In this document: in pieces, positions 1 through 5,889 of the stretch
How the letters are laid out: every line of letters begins with the position of its first letter
Numbering within the stretch: the stretch's first letter is position 1
Assembly (NCBI GenBank): GCA_963205155.1
Contig: CAUJJY010000387.1
Coordinates: 1-7,203, forward strand
Direction of reading: 5' to 3'
Source of the DNA: Candidatus Zixiibacteriota bacterium
GTDB taxonomy: Bacteria > Zixibacteria > MSB-5A5 > CAIYYT01
DNA: 7,203 nt
Notes under the pieces: model-generated
What the model was told of the DNA's origin: nothing
What the model saw: the letters and a program-made list of their open reading frames with translations, nothing else
Database searches by the model: none
Position numbers and translations under genes: made by a program

Positions 1-540
1 GTGCGACTGCGGCTCAATACGAAGCGGCAGCGATATGAATTTTCGAAACGCTGGGGCAGCACTTTGACGCCACAGCAAGAGGAGGAATACCTCAAACTTT
101 CTCAACGAATCGAGCAGCCGACTCAAACAGTCGACCGGTCGACTTACGTTGAACAGATTAAGGAGTCCATCCAGCGCCAAGAAGAAACAAAGTTAGCAGA
201 ATTTAAAGATCGCCTTCGCGAATTAGGTGTTGACGACGACCGTACTGATGTTCTCTCCGCTATGTTCGAGGAGATGGAGGGACAAGTGTCCCCCGAACAG
301 TTGCGCTTGTTGTTCGACCGGGTCGCCGGGCGTGTCAAGGCTCTGGATCACGATGCGGAGACCAAGAACGTTCTCTCGATTGCCCGCTTGGAGTCTCTTG
401 ACGAGAAACAGTGGGAGAAACGTGCGGAAGAGGGAATCAGTTTGGAAGTAATTGAAATGCCGGCTGAACCAGCGCCAATTGACTTCGACGATTATGAAAA
501 GAAGCTGACCCGAGGCAAGGGAAAGGAATCTTCGGATTGA
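1..540 (+). CDS. Uncharacterised charged helical protein upstream of parA (5' end uncertain)
   Basis: I do not recognise this family. The frame is open from base 1, which reads GTG; this may be the true start, but no upstream sequence exists to show a ribosome site, so the gene may be longer. The 179 visible residues are highly charged and mostly helix-forming. Residues 1-18 are basic (R2, R4, K8, R9, R11, K16, R17). Residues about 22-75 form a Glu/Gln/Lys-rich helical stretch that could be a coiled coil, residues 80-115 look like a second helical unit, and the tail from 151 is Pro/Asp-rich. No signal peptide, membrane segment or catalytic motif is seen. Its TGA stop overlaps the TTG start of the ParA gene by 4 nt (TTGA), so the two are probably co-translated. 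By inference it could be an adaptor or ATPase-stimulating partner of that ParA, since such partners often carry basic N-terminal peptides. Confidence 0.7.
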   Translation: MRLRLNTKRQRYEFSKRWGSTLTPQQEEEYLKLSQRIEQPTQTVDRSTYVEQIKESIQRQEETKLAEFKDRLRELGVDDDRTDVLSAMFEEMEGQVSPEQLRLLFDRVAGRVKALDHDAETKNVLSIARLESLDEKQWEKRAEEGISLEVIEMPAEPAPIDFDDYEKKLTRGKGKESSD

Positions 541-1328
541 AGAAGATCGCAGTCATAACGTGCAAGGGCGGTACGGGGAAAACCACGACCGCAATCAATC
601 TTGCACATTGTCTGGCAATGTCCGGCAAACGGACGCTGCTCGTTGATTGCGACGGTCAGGCGAATGTGGGTATGGCATTCAATGTTCAGCCACAGAAAGG
701 GCTGGCAGAGCTTCTGACGACCGGCGACGTCGAGATCACCTCACTGCGACCGAATCTCTACTTTATCGATTCCGGCGGTACAAGGATTGTCGAAACGGAG
801 TTGTATCTGGCGCGCCAGACTGATCGTGAGCAGAGGCTGAAGCGGGTGCTGGCGAATTTGCGGGGTACCGACTACGTGATTTGCGATTGTCCACCGGCGA
901 TAAACCTGATCAACATGAATGTACTGAATTATGTCGATGGGGTTGTCATTCCGGTCTCTATGGATTTTTTCGCTTGTGAGGGTGCCAAGAAAACGCTAAA
1001 ATTGCTTGATGACCTGTATGAAAAAATCGGTCATCGGGTTGAGTTGTTAGGCATACTGGCTACCTTCTTTGACACACGGACCAAGATATCCAAGTCGATT
1101 TATAACCAGTTGCTTACCGAGTATGGGGATAAACTCTTCTCGACCAAGATTCGCATCAACACCCAGTTGAAGGAAGCGCAAATGCTGTTTAAGACGGTGT
1201 TTGAACACGCGCCCTATTCGAACGGTGCACTGGATTATTTCCTGTTCACGAAGGAGATAGCCAACCATCGCGAGAATGGCGTACCGGTCGAGGCAAAACA
1301 GGATGAGACACAAGCATGGATGACATAA
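537..1328 (+). CDS. Orphan ParA/MinD-family P-loop ATPase
   Basis: This 263-residue protein is a ParA/Soj-type ATPase, of normal length for the small members. The deviant Walker A box KGGTGKTT is at residues 10-17, with signature Lys10 and P-loop Lys15; the Walker A' segment DCDGQAN is at 37-43; Walker B (VICDCPP) is at 114-120 with Asp117. Family members dimerise on ATP, bind nucleoid DNA or membrane, and position plasmids, chromosomes, chemoreceptor arrays or other cargo. No MinD-like amphipathic C-terminal helix is obvious; the tail from about 245 is polar. The start is TTG at 537, supported by AAAGGAA at 522-528 with 8 nt spacing and by the conserved MKKIAVITCKGG beginning. No parB follows; instead the gene overlaps an unknown helical protein upstream and a STAS protein downstream (13 nt). 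This favours cargo positioning or signalling over chromosome segregation. The polysaccharide-linked ParA relative BcsQ is a weaker alternative. Family is secure, role is inferred. Confidence 0.93.
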   Translation: MKKIAVITCKGGTGKTTTAINLAHCLAMSGKRTLLVDCDGQANVGMAFNVQPQKGLAELLTTGDVEITSLRPNLYFIDSGGTRIVETELYLARQTDREQRLKRVLANLRGTDYVICDCPPAINLINMNVLNYVDGVVIPVSMDFFACEGAKKTLKLLDDLYEKIGHRVELLGILATFFDTRTKISKSIYNQLLTEYGDKLFSTKIRINTQLKEAQMLFKTVFEHAPYSNGALDYFLFTKEIANHRENGVPVEAKQDETQAWMT

Positions 1329-2041
1329 GAATTTCCCTCGACACCACCGGCGCCGCCAACGACATTTCCGTTGTTCGCGTGGACGGGGTGGTCGACACAA
1401 TGACAGCTTCAGAACTTGAGCGCGTCATGAACACTTTGATCGATCAGAAACGGTTCAGAATAATTATTGATCTGGCCGGTGTGGATTATATCTCTTCTGC
1501 AGGTTGGGGGATATTCATTAGCAACATTCGCGAGATCAAAGCCAATGCCGGCGATATCAAGCTCGCCCGGATGATCCCGAGTGTCTATGAGATTTTTGAA
1601 CTCCTGGAATTTGACTCTATTCTCAAGGCCTATGACAACATCGAAAAGGCAAAATTGGAGTTTCGCGGCGGGGGTGATTCGATCGATCCCGTCTCGGATG
1701 CGCGCGCGCACAATCAAAAGGAGGTAGCGAGCGCTTCAGTCGCGAGACAAGTAGAAGTTGCTACGGCTGAAATGGACGTACCGAAAGTTCAACCGACAGT
1801 GCGCAAGGCCGTCGAGGAGCCAGTCGTCGAAGTGCCAACGGGCGAACGCAACGTTGAAAAGACCGTTCTTAGCCTGATAAAAGCTGATCCCTTCTACACA
1901 ATCCGTGAAATCACCCAGATGGTGAATAGCGAGTCCAATGGTTCCGGTACCAGCATCGGTTGGTGGGGAGTTTGGAGCATTTTGCGCAAGCACTCGCTGT
2001 TGTCGCGTAAGAAACGGTTCCGGTATAGCCGGAAGGCGTAA
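1316..2041 (+). CDS. STAS-domain protein (anti-sigma-factor-antagonist type) with C-terminal winged-helix-like domain
   Basis: Residues about 5-115 form a STAS domain like SpoIIAA/RsbV. The strand-turn DYISSAGWG (57-65) aligns with the phospho-site loop of those proteins, making Ser61 the likely phospho-acceptor. In the known family the unphosphorylated form binds an anti-sigma kinase or another partner and phosphorylation releases it. A charged, Val/Glu/Pro-rich linker (about 118-178) follows. Residues about 178-241 look like a compact winged-helix fold: helix at 180-190, helix at 196-205 (TIREITQMVN), a Trp-rich third helix at 215-228, then a basic wing (RKKRFRYSRK, 231-240). At 241 residues it is about twice the length of a stand-alone antagonist. 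ATG 1316 is supported by GGATGAG (1301-1307) 8 nt upstream and lies inside parA, implying translational coupling. No partner kinase, phosphatase or sigma factor is in view, so sigma-factor control is unproven; a scaffold or DNA-binding switch is equally possible. Confidence 0.88.
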   Translation: MDDIRISLDTTGAANDISVVRVDGVVDTMTASELERVMNTLIDQKRFRIIIDLAGVDYISSAGWGIFISNIREIKANAGDIKLARMIPSVYEIFELLEFDSILKAYDNIEKAKLEFRGGGDSIDPVSDARAHNQKEVASASVARQVEVATAEMDVPKVQPTVRKAVEEPVVEVPTGERNVEKTVLSLIKADPFYTIREITQMVNSESNGSGTSIGWWGVWSILRKHSLLSRKKRFRYSRKA

Positions 2042-2187
2042 GTGCGCGCACCAGTCGTCCACTTCTTGATTAGAGACAGTATTTTCGAGATCGATTTGAT
2101 CCGCTCCTTCCAAATCACTTCCAATAGTTATCAATGCAGATGCCGCTACCGCAATACGATAATTAGGTTGTTGCACAAAAATGGATG

Positions 2188-2214
2188 AAGCTGTATATGT
2201 AGAGCAGCTTTTTT
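2188..2214 (+). terminator. Candidate weak intrinsic terminator after the STAS gene
   Basis: AAGCTG (2188-2193) and CAGCTT (2205-2210) form a perfect 6-bp inverted repeat around an 11-nt loop. Six T residues run from 2209 to 2214, overlapping the stem end. The stem is short with only three G-C pairs, so termination would be weak. It lies about 150 nt past the STAS stop and would separate that operon from the methyltransferase. Confidence 0.4.
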
Positions 2215-2299
2215 GACGTTCGTCCTTAAATCTGATTCCTAGTTGTTGCCCTAGTCATTTTGAGGGCTTGATAACTTGACCCCATCGTCCCACTCGACT

Positions 2300-2306
2300 G
2301 GAGGAA
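2300..2306 (+). promoter_or_regulatory. Shine-Dalgarno that sets the methyltransferase start
   Basis: GGAGGAA is a strong ribosome-binding site. Its GGAGG core ends 8 nt before ATG 2313, but only 5 nt before the in-frame TTG at 2310. Spacing and codon type both favour ATG 2313. Confidence 0.75.
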
Positions 2307-2312
2307 CTCTTG

Positions 2313-3059
2313 ATGAAAACTAAACCCGATTGGTGGAACGGCTTTGATGTGTCGTTTCGGCCCGTTCTCGACATAGTACCGGTAAAGCAAAACAACGCCA
2401 TGGCACGCTATCTGATCAAGAAGCTGGGTCTCAGGCCGGGCAAGAGATTCCTTGATTGCCCCAGTGGACCAGGACGAATCTCTATTCCGTTAGCCAAGAA
2501 GGGAATTCGCGTGACAGGGGTGGATTTGATCCAGTCGTATCTTGATGACCTTCAGCGGAAAGCGCTAAAGCGAAAACTCAAAGTGGAGACGATTTGCTGT
2601 GACATGCGCAAAATAGACTTCAATAGTGAATTCGACGCAGCCGCGAACATCTGGACTTCGCTCGGCTACTTCGAGAAGGAATCGGACAATTTGTTGGTGC
2701 TCCGAAGGGCCTGGCAGGCACTCAAGCCAGGTGGGAAATTCATGGTTCACCTGGTTAATCGTGATTGGATCATGGCCAACTTTGCTCCGCAACATTGGTT
2801 TCAGTCAAAGGACGTTCACGTCATGGTCGAGAACAAGTTCGACTATGCGACGTCCTTGATGAATGGCAAATGGAGCTTCGTTAAAGACGGGAAGATAACT
2901 TCGCACAGTTTCCCGCTCCGAATCTACACATATCATGAACTTCGGGGAATGTTTGCAAAAGCGGGATTTTCCGATATACAGGGTTTTGGGTCCATCGAGG
3001 ACGAACCCATTTCGCGCGACAAGCGAATGATGTTCGTGATTGGCACCAAGCAGAAGTAA
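2313..3059 (+). CDS. Class I SAM-dependent methyltransferase, substrate unknown
   Basis: From ATG 2313 the protein has 248 residues. The Rossmann-type methyltransferase core begins at about 43. Motif I is FLDCPSGPGR (46-55), a variant of the usual D-x-GCG-x-GR glycine loop that binds S-adenosylmethionine. The strand VTGVDL (68-72) ends in acidic Asp71, which should bind the ribose hydroxyls. CDM at 96-98 is the likely adenine-contact segment, NIWTSLGYF (112-120) is motif IV-like, and LKPGGKFMV (137-145) is the typical post-core turn and strand. The C-terminal part (about 150-248) is a substrate-side region with aromatic residues that I cannot assign. No signal peptide or membrane segment is seen, so it is cytosolic. 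It stands alone between a 271-nt and an 83-nt spacer, and the context gives no substrate. A small-molecule methyltransferase is likelier than an RNA or DNA one because no nucleic-acid motif such as NPPY is present. Confidence 0.88.
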   Translation: MKTKPDWWNGFDVSFRPVLDIVPVKQNNAMARYLIKKLGLRPGKRFLDCPSGPGRISIPLAKKGIRVTGVDLIQSYLDDLQRKALKRKLKVETICCDMRKIDFNSEFDAAANIWTSLGYFEKESDNLLVLRRAWQALKPGGKFMVHLVNRDWIMANFAPQHWFQSKDVHVMVENKFDYATSLMNGKWSFVKDGKITSHSFPLRIYTYHELRGMFAKAGFSDIQGFGSIEDEPISRDKRMMFVIGTKQK

Positions 3060-3101
3060 GTCGATTGTTGCTCTAAGAATCGCTGCAGACATGAATTCCA
3101 C

Positions 3102-3132
3102 TTGCATCGCGGGCAGCCGCCAATTATATAAC
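3102..3132 (+). promoter_or_regulatory. Candidate promoter for the GGDEF/export operon
   Basis: TTGCAT (3102-3107) lies 17 nt upstream of TATATA (3125-3130), or 19 nt upstream of the better -10 match TATAAC (3127-3132). Transcription would start near 3137-3140, leaving only a few bases before ATG 3143. The -35 element is poor, so this is tentative. It is the only promoter-like pair I see in this 83-nt gap. Confidence 0.3.
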
Positions 3133-3142
3133 ATCAAGGTCT

Positions 3143-4888
3143 ATGTTTATCCCGCTGTTTATTTACATCGGTGTGGCTGGAGCGTTGTTGGGAGCGGCAT
3201 TGCTTCTACCGGAGCTGGCGAGTAAAATCGTCATTGTCGCGCTTGTCTTTGTCGTCATTGGTGGTGGGGGATTGATCTATCTGACGCATCGAAAGGGGTT
3301 AGCGAAACTTCAGGAAATTGTCAAACTCTACATGCGCTACGCAGAACGCATCTACTCTGACTTCAGCGCGCGCACCTCATTGGAAAAGCAGGTAGCGAAT
3401 CTGGCTGAGTATCTGGAAGAGGATGTCGATATCCCTGTGGCTGTAGTCTATGCGCGGCGTAAGCGCGGGTTCATGCTGACCGACTGCAACGGAATCAAGA
3501 AAGAAGAGCTGAAGGCTTACCGCGTTTTGACTCGCCCGGAGTTGGAAGAAAGTATGGAGAAGAAGGCGGCGGTAGTATCGTTTCGGCGGGTCTATCCGGG
3601 GACCGGCGGTCCGGGCGATGAAGAGCACCCGCTGGAATATGCACTGCCGATTTTGACGGCCGGGCGCTGCAATTTCTTCATCGCATTCTCAATGCCGGCG
3701 CGACTGCCAATTAAGTTACTGCGGCCGTTCCTTCTGGCTTTGGCAGATCAAGTCGGCAATTATAAGCATTTGGATGATGCTAACTACAAGCACAACCAGA
3801 CCGTGCAGAGATTTAAGCAACAGATTGACACGCTCAAGAGCGAGCGAGACAAGTTAGCGACAACTCCGGTGCATGATGCGCGGTTTCTAATCACGGCACA
3901 AGATCGGTTGTCGCGAATACAGGATCGTGAGAAGCTGTATGAGACGTTCATCCAATTGATGACCGACCAGTTCAAAGTTGACGCGCTGATCTTGCTATTG
4001 CCGTCAGACGATAGAAAGTCATTTGTACGGCGATTTTCGCACGGCAAGCTCGGGGCTTTGGCCGACGATTTTCAGTTGGAAATGGGACACCCGGTACTAT
4101 CGGAAGTTGCAAAGTCGGAGTTGCCGTTAGCCCTTGAGAGCTTAACCGACGCAATTCGGGGTGACGGGCCGATTTCGGCACTGCAGGCCAGTGGAATCAA
4201 GTGTTTGGCATTTTTGAACGGAATCAGCAATCTTGACGGCTATGTCGGGATGAGTTGCAGTCCCGAGAAATTTGCGAGTGTAGAGGTTGAAGCGTTTTTG
4301 TCATACTGCAAGTCGTTCGGGTTGGTATTGGAGAATCTTTCGAATTTTGAAAAGATCGAGCGGCTGTCTTACACAGACGAGTTGACGGGGTTGCACAATT
4401 ACCGCTATTTCTACAAACGTCTTCAGGAAGAAATGCTTCGTGCGCAACGATTTGACCGTCATCTGGCACTGGCGATATTTGATGTTGACGGCTTTAAGGT
4501 TTTTAACGATACTTACGGACACTTGTCGGGAGATTTTTTGTTGGAGCAGCTTGGCAAACTCCTGACTAAGTCGGTGCGTTCCATAGATATAGTCTCGCGC
4601 TACGGTGGGGAAGAGTTCTGCATAATAATGCCGGAATCGGATGCCGCCGACTGCATGAATTTCATGGAACGTTTGCGCGTGATAATTCTCAGCGAGGAAT
4701 TTAAGGACAAATTTTCGTCTGAATATCACCGGATAACCGTATCATTAGGCGGAGCAATTTATCCTAATGATGCACAACGAATTGACCGATTAGTATACTG
4801 TGCCGACATGGCATTGCTCCAGGCAAAGAGTACGGGAAAAAACAAGTCGTTCATGTTTGACGAAAATCTCATTACGGTGAAGAAGTAG
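3143..4888 (+). CDS. Membrane-anchored diguanylate cyclase with GAF-like sensory regions and GGDEF domain
   Basis: The C-terminal 170 residues are a GGDEF domain, which makes cyclic di-GMP from two GTP. The active-site loop is GGEEF (488-492), a functional variant. Metal-binding Asp447 lies in FDVDGFK (446-452), followed by ND (455-456) and GHLSGD (459-464). An inhibitory site RSID (479-482) sits five residues before the loop as in feedback-inhibited cyclases. Two hydrophobic helices (about 5-22 and 28-47) form an N-terminal hairpin anchor with almost no periplasmic part, so sensing is probably cytosolic. Residues about 80-208 and 250-400 look like two diverged GAF-type domains joined by a charged helix (about 215-240). 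ATG 3143 keeps the anchor; its only ribosome-site match, AAGG (3136-3139), is unusually close. The gene ends 5 nt before the polysaccharide export gene, so it probably supplies c-di-GMP controlling that machinery. Ligands of the sensor regions are unknown. No EAL domain is present. Confidence 0.93.
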   Translation: MFIPLFIYIGVAGALLGAALLLPELASKIVIVALVFVVIGGGGLIYLTHRKGLAKLQEIVKLYMRYAERIYSDFSARTSLEKQVANLAEYLEEDVDIPVAVVYARRKRGFMLTDCNGIKKEELKAYRVLTRPELEESMEKKAAVVSFRRVYPGTGGPGDEEHPLEYALPILTAGRCNFFIAFSMPARLPIKLLRPFLLALADQVGNYKHLDDANYKHNQTVQRFKQQIDTLKSERDKLATTPVHDARFLITAQDRLSRIQDREKLYETFIQLMTDQFKVDALILLLPSDDRKSFVRRFSHGKLGALADDFQLEMGHPVLSEVAKSELPLALESLTDAIRGDGPISALQASGIKCLAFLNGISNLDGYVGMSCSPEKFASVEVEAFLSYCKSFGLVLENLSNFEKIERLSYTDELTGLHNYRYFYKRLQEEMLRAQRFDRHLALAIFDVDGFKVFNDTYGHLSGDFLLEQLGKLLTKSVRSIDIVSRYGGEEFCIIMPESDAADCMNFMERLRVIILSEEFKDKFSSEYHRITVSLGGAIYPNDAQRIDRLVYCADMALLQAKSTGKNKSFMFDENLITVKK

Positions 4889-4891
4889 GAG
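4888..4891 (+). promoter_or_regulatory. Shine-Dalgarno of the export gene, overlapping the upstream stop
   Basis: GGAG overlaps the last base of the cyclase TAG stop. It is 2 nt from ATG 4894 and 11 nt from the in-frame ATG 4903, neither an ideal spacing, so the start is ambiguous by three codons. Both starts give a workable signal peptide. Confidence 0.5.
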
Positions 4892-4893
4892 TT

Positions 4894-5877
4894 ATGACAA
4901 GGATGTTTGTGCACAAAGTCATACTGTTTTTCATTTTGGCGGTCGCGATGTTTTCGGCGGCCCAAGCCGAATATGTTATTGGCATTGATGACGTTCTGCA
5001 GGTAAGTTTCTGGCAAGCTCCGACTTTGGATCAGTCCGTGGTTGTAAATGCCGATGGCAAGATCACATTGTCGGTCATTGGCGAGATAACTGCGGCCGGT
5101 TTAACGACAGCGCAGTTGTCGCGTAAGATTGTCGAACAGGTGTCACGTTTCAATCGCGATATCAGTCAGGCGACGGTAGTAGTGTCGGCCTACAATTCTC
5201 AGACGGTGTTTGTCGAAGGAGAAGTTGTAACCCCCGGGCGTTACGCGCGAGAAATCATCCCCGACATCTGGACCATCATCAAGGAGATGGGCGGCGTTAC
5301 AGCGGAGGGCGACTTGACGCAGGTGCGTCTTGTTCGCGGTGGAGCCGTTGACCCCGGCACCGTTATTACCGTGGACGTGCTGGCAGCGGTCCGAGCGCGC
5401 GATTTCACCAAGTTGCCGCAAGTCCATCCTCATGACATCATTCGGATTCCTCAGAGCATTGGCGGTGTTCCTTCGGACTTAGGTTCCTCACAGTCTGAAG
5501 AAGCCCGTGATGTATATTATGTTATTGGTGCAGTGGCCAACCCGGGCGTCTACAAGCTCGAATCAAGAATGGACTTGGTGGAGGCACTGGCTCTGGCGGG
5601 CGGAACTCAACCGGACGCCGACATTAAAAAGATCAAAGTGTCCGACAAGAACGGCGCCTACTCCAACATTTACAAGATCGATCTCGACAAGCAGTTGAAG
5701 AGCGGTAGTCCCCAGCGTTATATGGTTCAGGCGGAGAACGCGATCTATGTGCCGTCCCGCGGAACAGGCAGTTCGGCCTGGACAATCGTACGCGATGTCA
5801 TCACTATGGGCGGAGCCTTGACATCAACAATTCTCCTAATCAACCAGTTGGGGGATAACAATAATAGCGGCAATTAG
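4894..5877 (+). CDS. Polysaccharide export protein, Wza/KpsD (OPX) type: Poly_export plus two SLBB domains
   Basis: This periplasmic/outer-membrane protein should form the export channel for an exopolysaccharide. Residues 1-25 are a Sec signal peptide (basic start, hydrophobic core about 8-19, predicted cleavage after AQA at 23-25). There is no Cys lipobox, unlike classical Wza. The mature protein opens with the Poly_export domain (about 26-101), recognisable by YVIGIDDVLQVSFW (27-40) and VNADGKITL (51-59). SLBB repeat 1 spans about 103-186 (VFVEGEVVTPGRY) and SLBB repeat 2 about 207-288 (YYVIGAVANPGVY, LALAGGTQPDADI). A C-terminal segment (about 295-317) is hydrophobic enough to be the helix that spans the outer membrane in Wza, followed by a short polar tail. 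At 327 residues it is near Wza length. The chain-length protein follows after 12 nt, the usual partner. An alternative start is ATG 4903. Confidence 0.92.
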   Translation: MTRMFVHKVILFFILAVAMFSAAQAEYVIGIDDVLQVSFWQAPTLDQSVVVNADGKITLSVIGEITAAGLTTAQLSRKIVEQVSRFNRDISQATVVVSAYNSQTVFVEGEVVTPGRYAREIIPDIWTIIKEMGGVTAEGDLTQVRLVRGGAVDPGTVITVDVLAAVRARDFTKLPQVHPHDIIRIPQSIGGVPSDLGSSQSEEARDVYYVIGAVANPGVYKLESRMDLVEALALAGGTQPDADIKKIKVSDKNGAYSNIYKIDLDKQLKSGSPQRYMVQAENAIYVPSRGTGSSAWTIVRDVITMGGALTSTILLINQLGDNNNSGN

Positions 5878-5889
5878 GCTTGGTGTAAA

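Larger units (their letters stand above)
2042..2312. other. Intergenic region between the parA-STAS operon and the methyltransferase
   Basis: A 271-nt spacer that carries no convincing + strand gene. It holds a weak terminator-like hairpin (2188-2214) and the Shine-Dalgarno of the next gene (2300-2306). A minus-strand open frame from a GTG at 2176 crosses the first half and continues into the antisense of the STAS gene; its intergenic part reads like protein but lacks a ribosome site. I see no strong promoter, tRNA or riboswitch. TTG-led hexamers at 2171 and 2246 have A/T-rich partners 17-18 nt downstream (TATATG at 2194, GATAAC at 2270), both poor matches to a sigma-70 promoter. Confidence 0.6.

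Noticed and set aside
537..1328. Chromosome or plasmid partition locus
   Set aside because: No parB-like gene or parS-like inverted repeats appear in the window, and the downstream gene is STAS.
1047..1400. Minus-strand 117-codon open frame opposite the parA end
   Set aside because: It runs antisense to both parA and STAS coding sequence, with Arg/Cys-rich composition typical of a shadow frame.
1736..2176. Minus-strand 146-codon open frame beginning with GTG
   Set aside because: Most of it is antisense to the well-supported STAS gene and it has no ribosome site. Only the intergenic part is mentioned as a curiosity.
2310..2312. TTG as the methyltransferase start
   Set aside because: The adjacent in-frame ATG at 2313 has better Shine-Dalgarno spacing (8 nt rather than 5).
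3109..3120. GCGG-GCAG-CCGC hairpin as a terminator for the methyltransferase
   Set aside because: The stem is only 4 bp and is followed by AATTATATAA rather than a T tract.
4301..4729. Minus-strand 142-codon open frame inside the cyclase gene
   Set aside because: It is antisense to the conserved GGDEF domain and has no recognisable motif, so it is a shadow frame.
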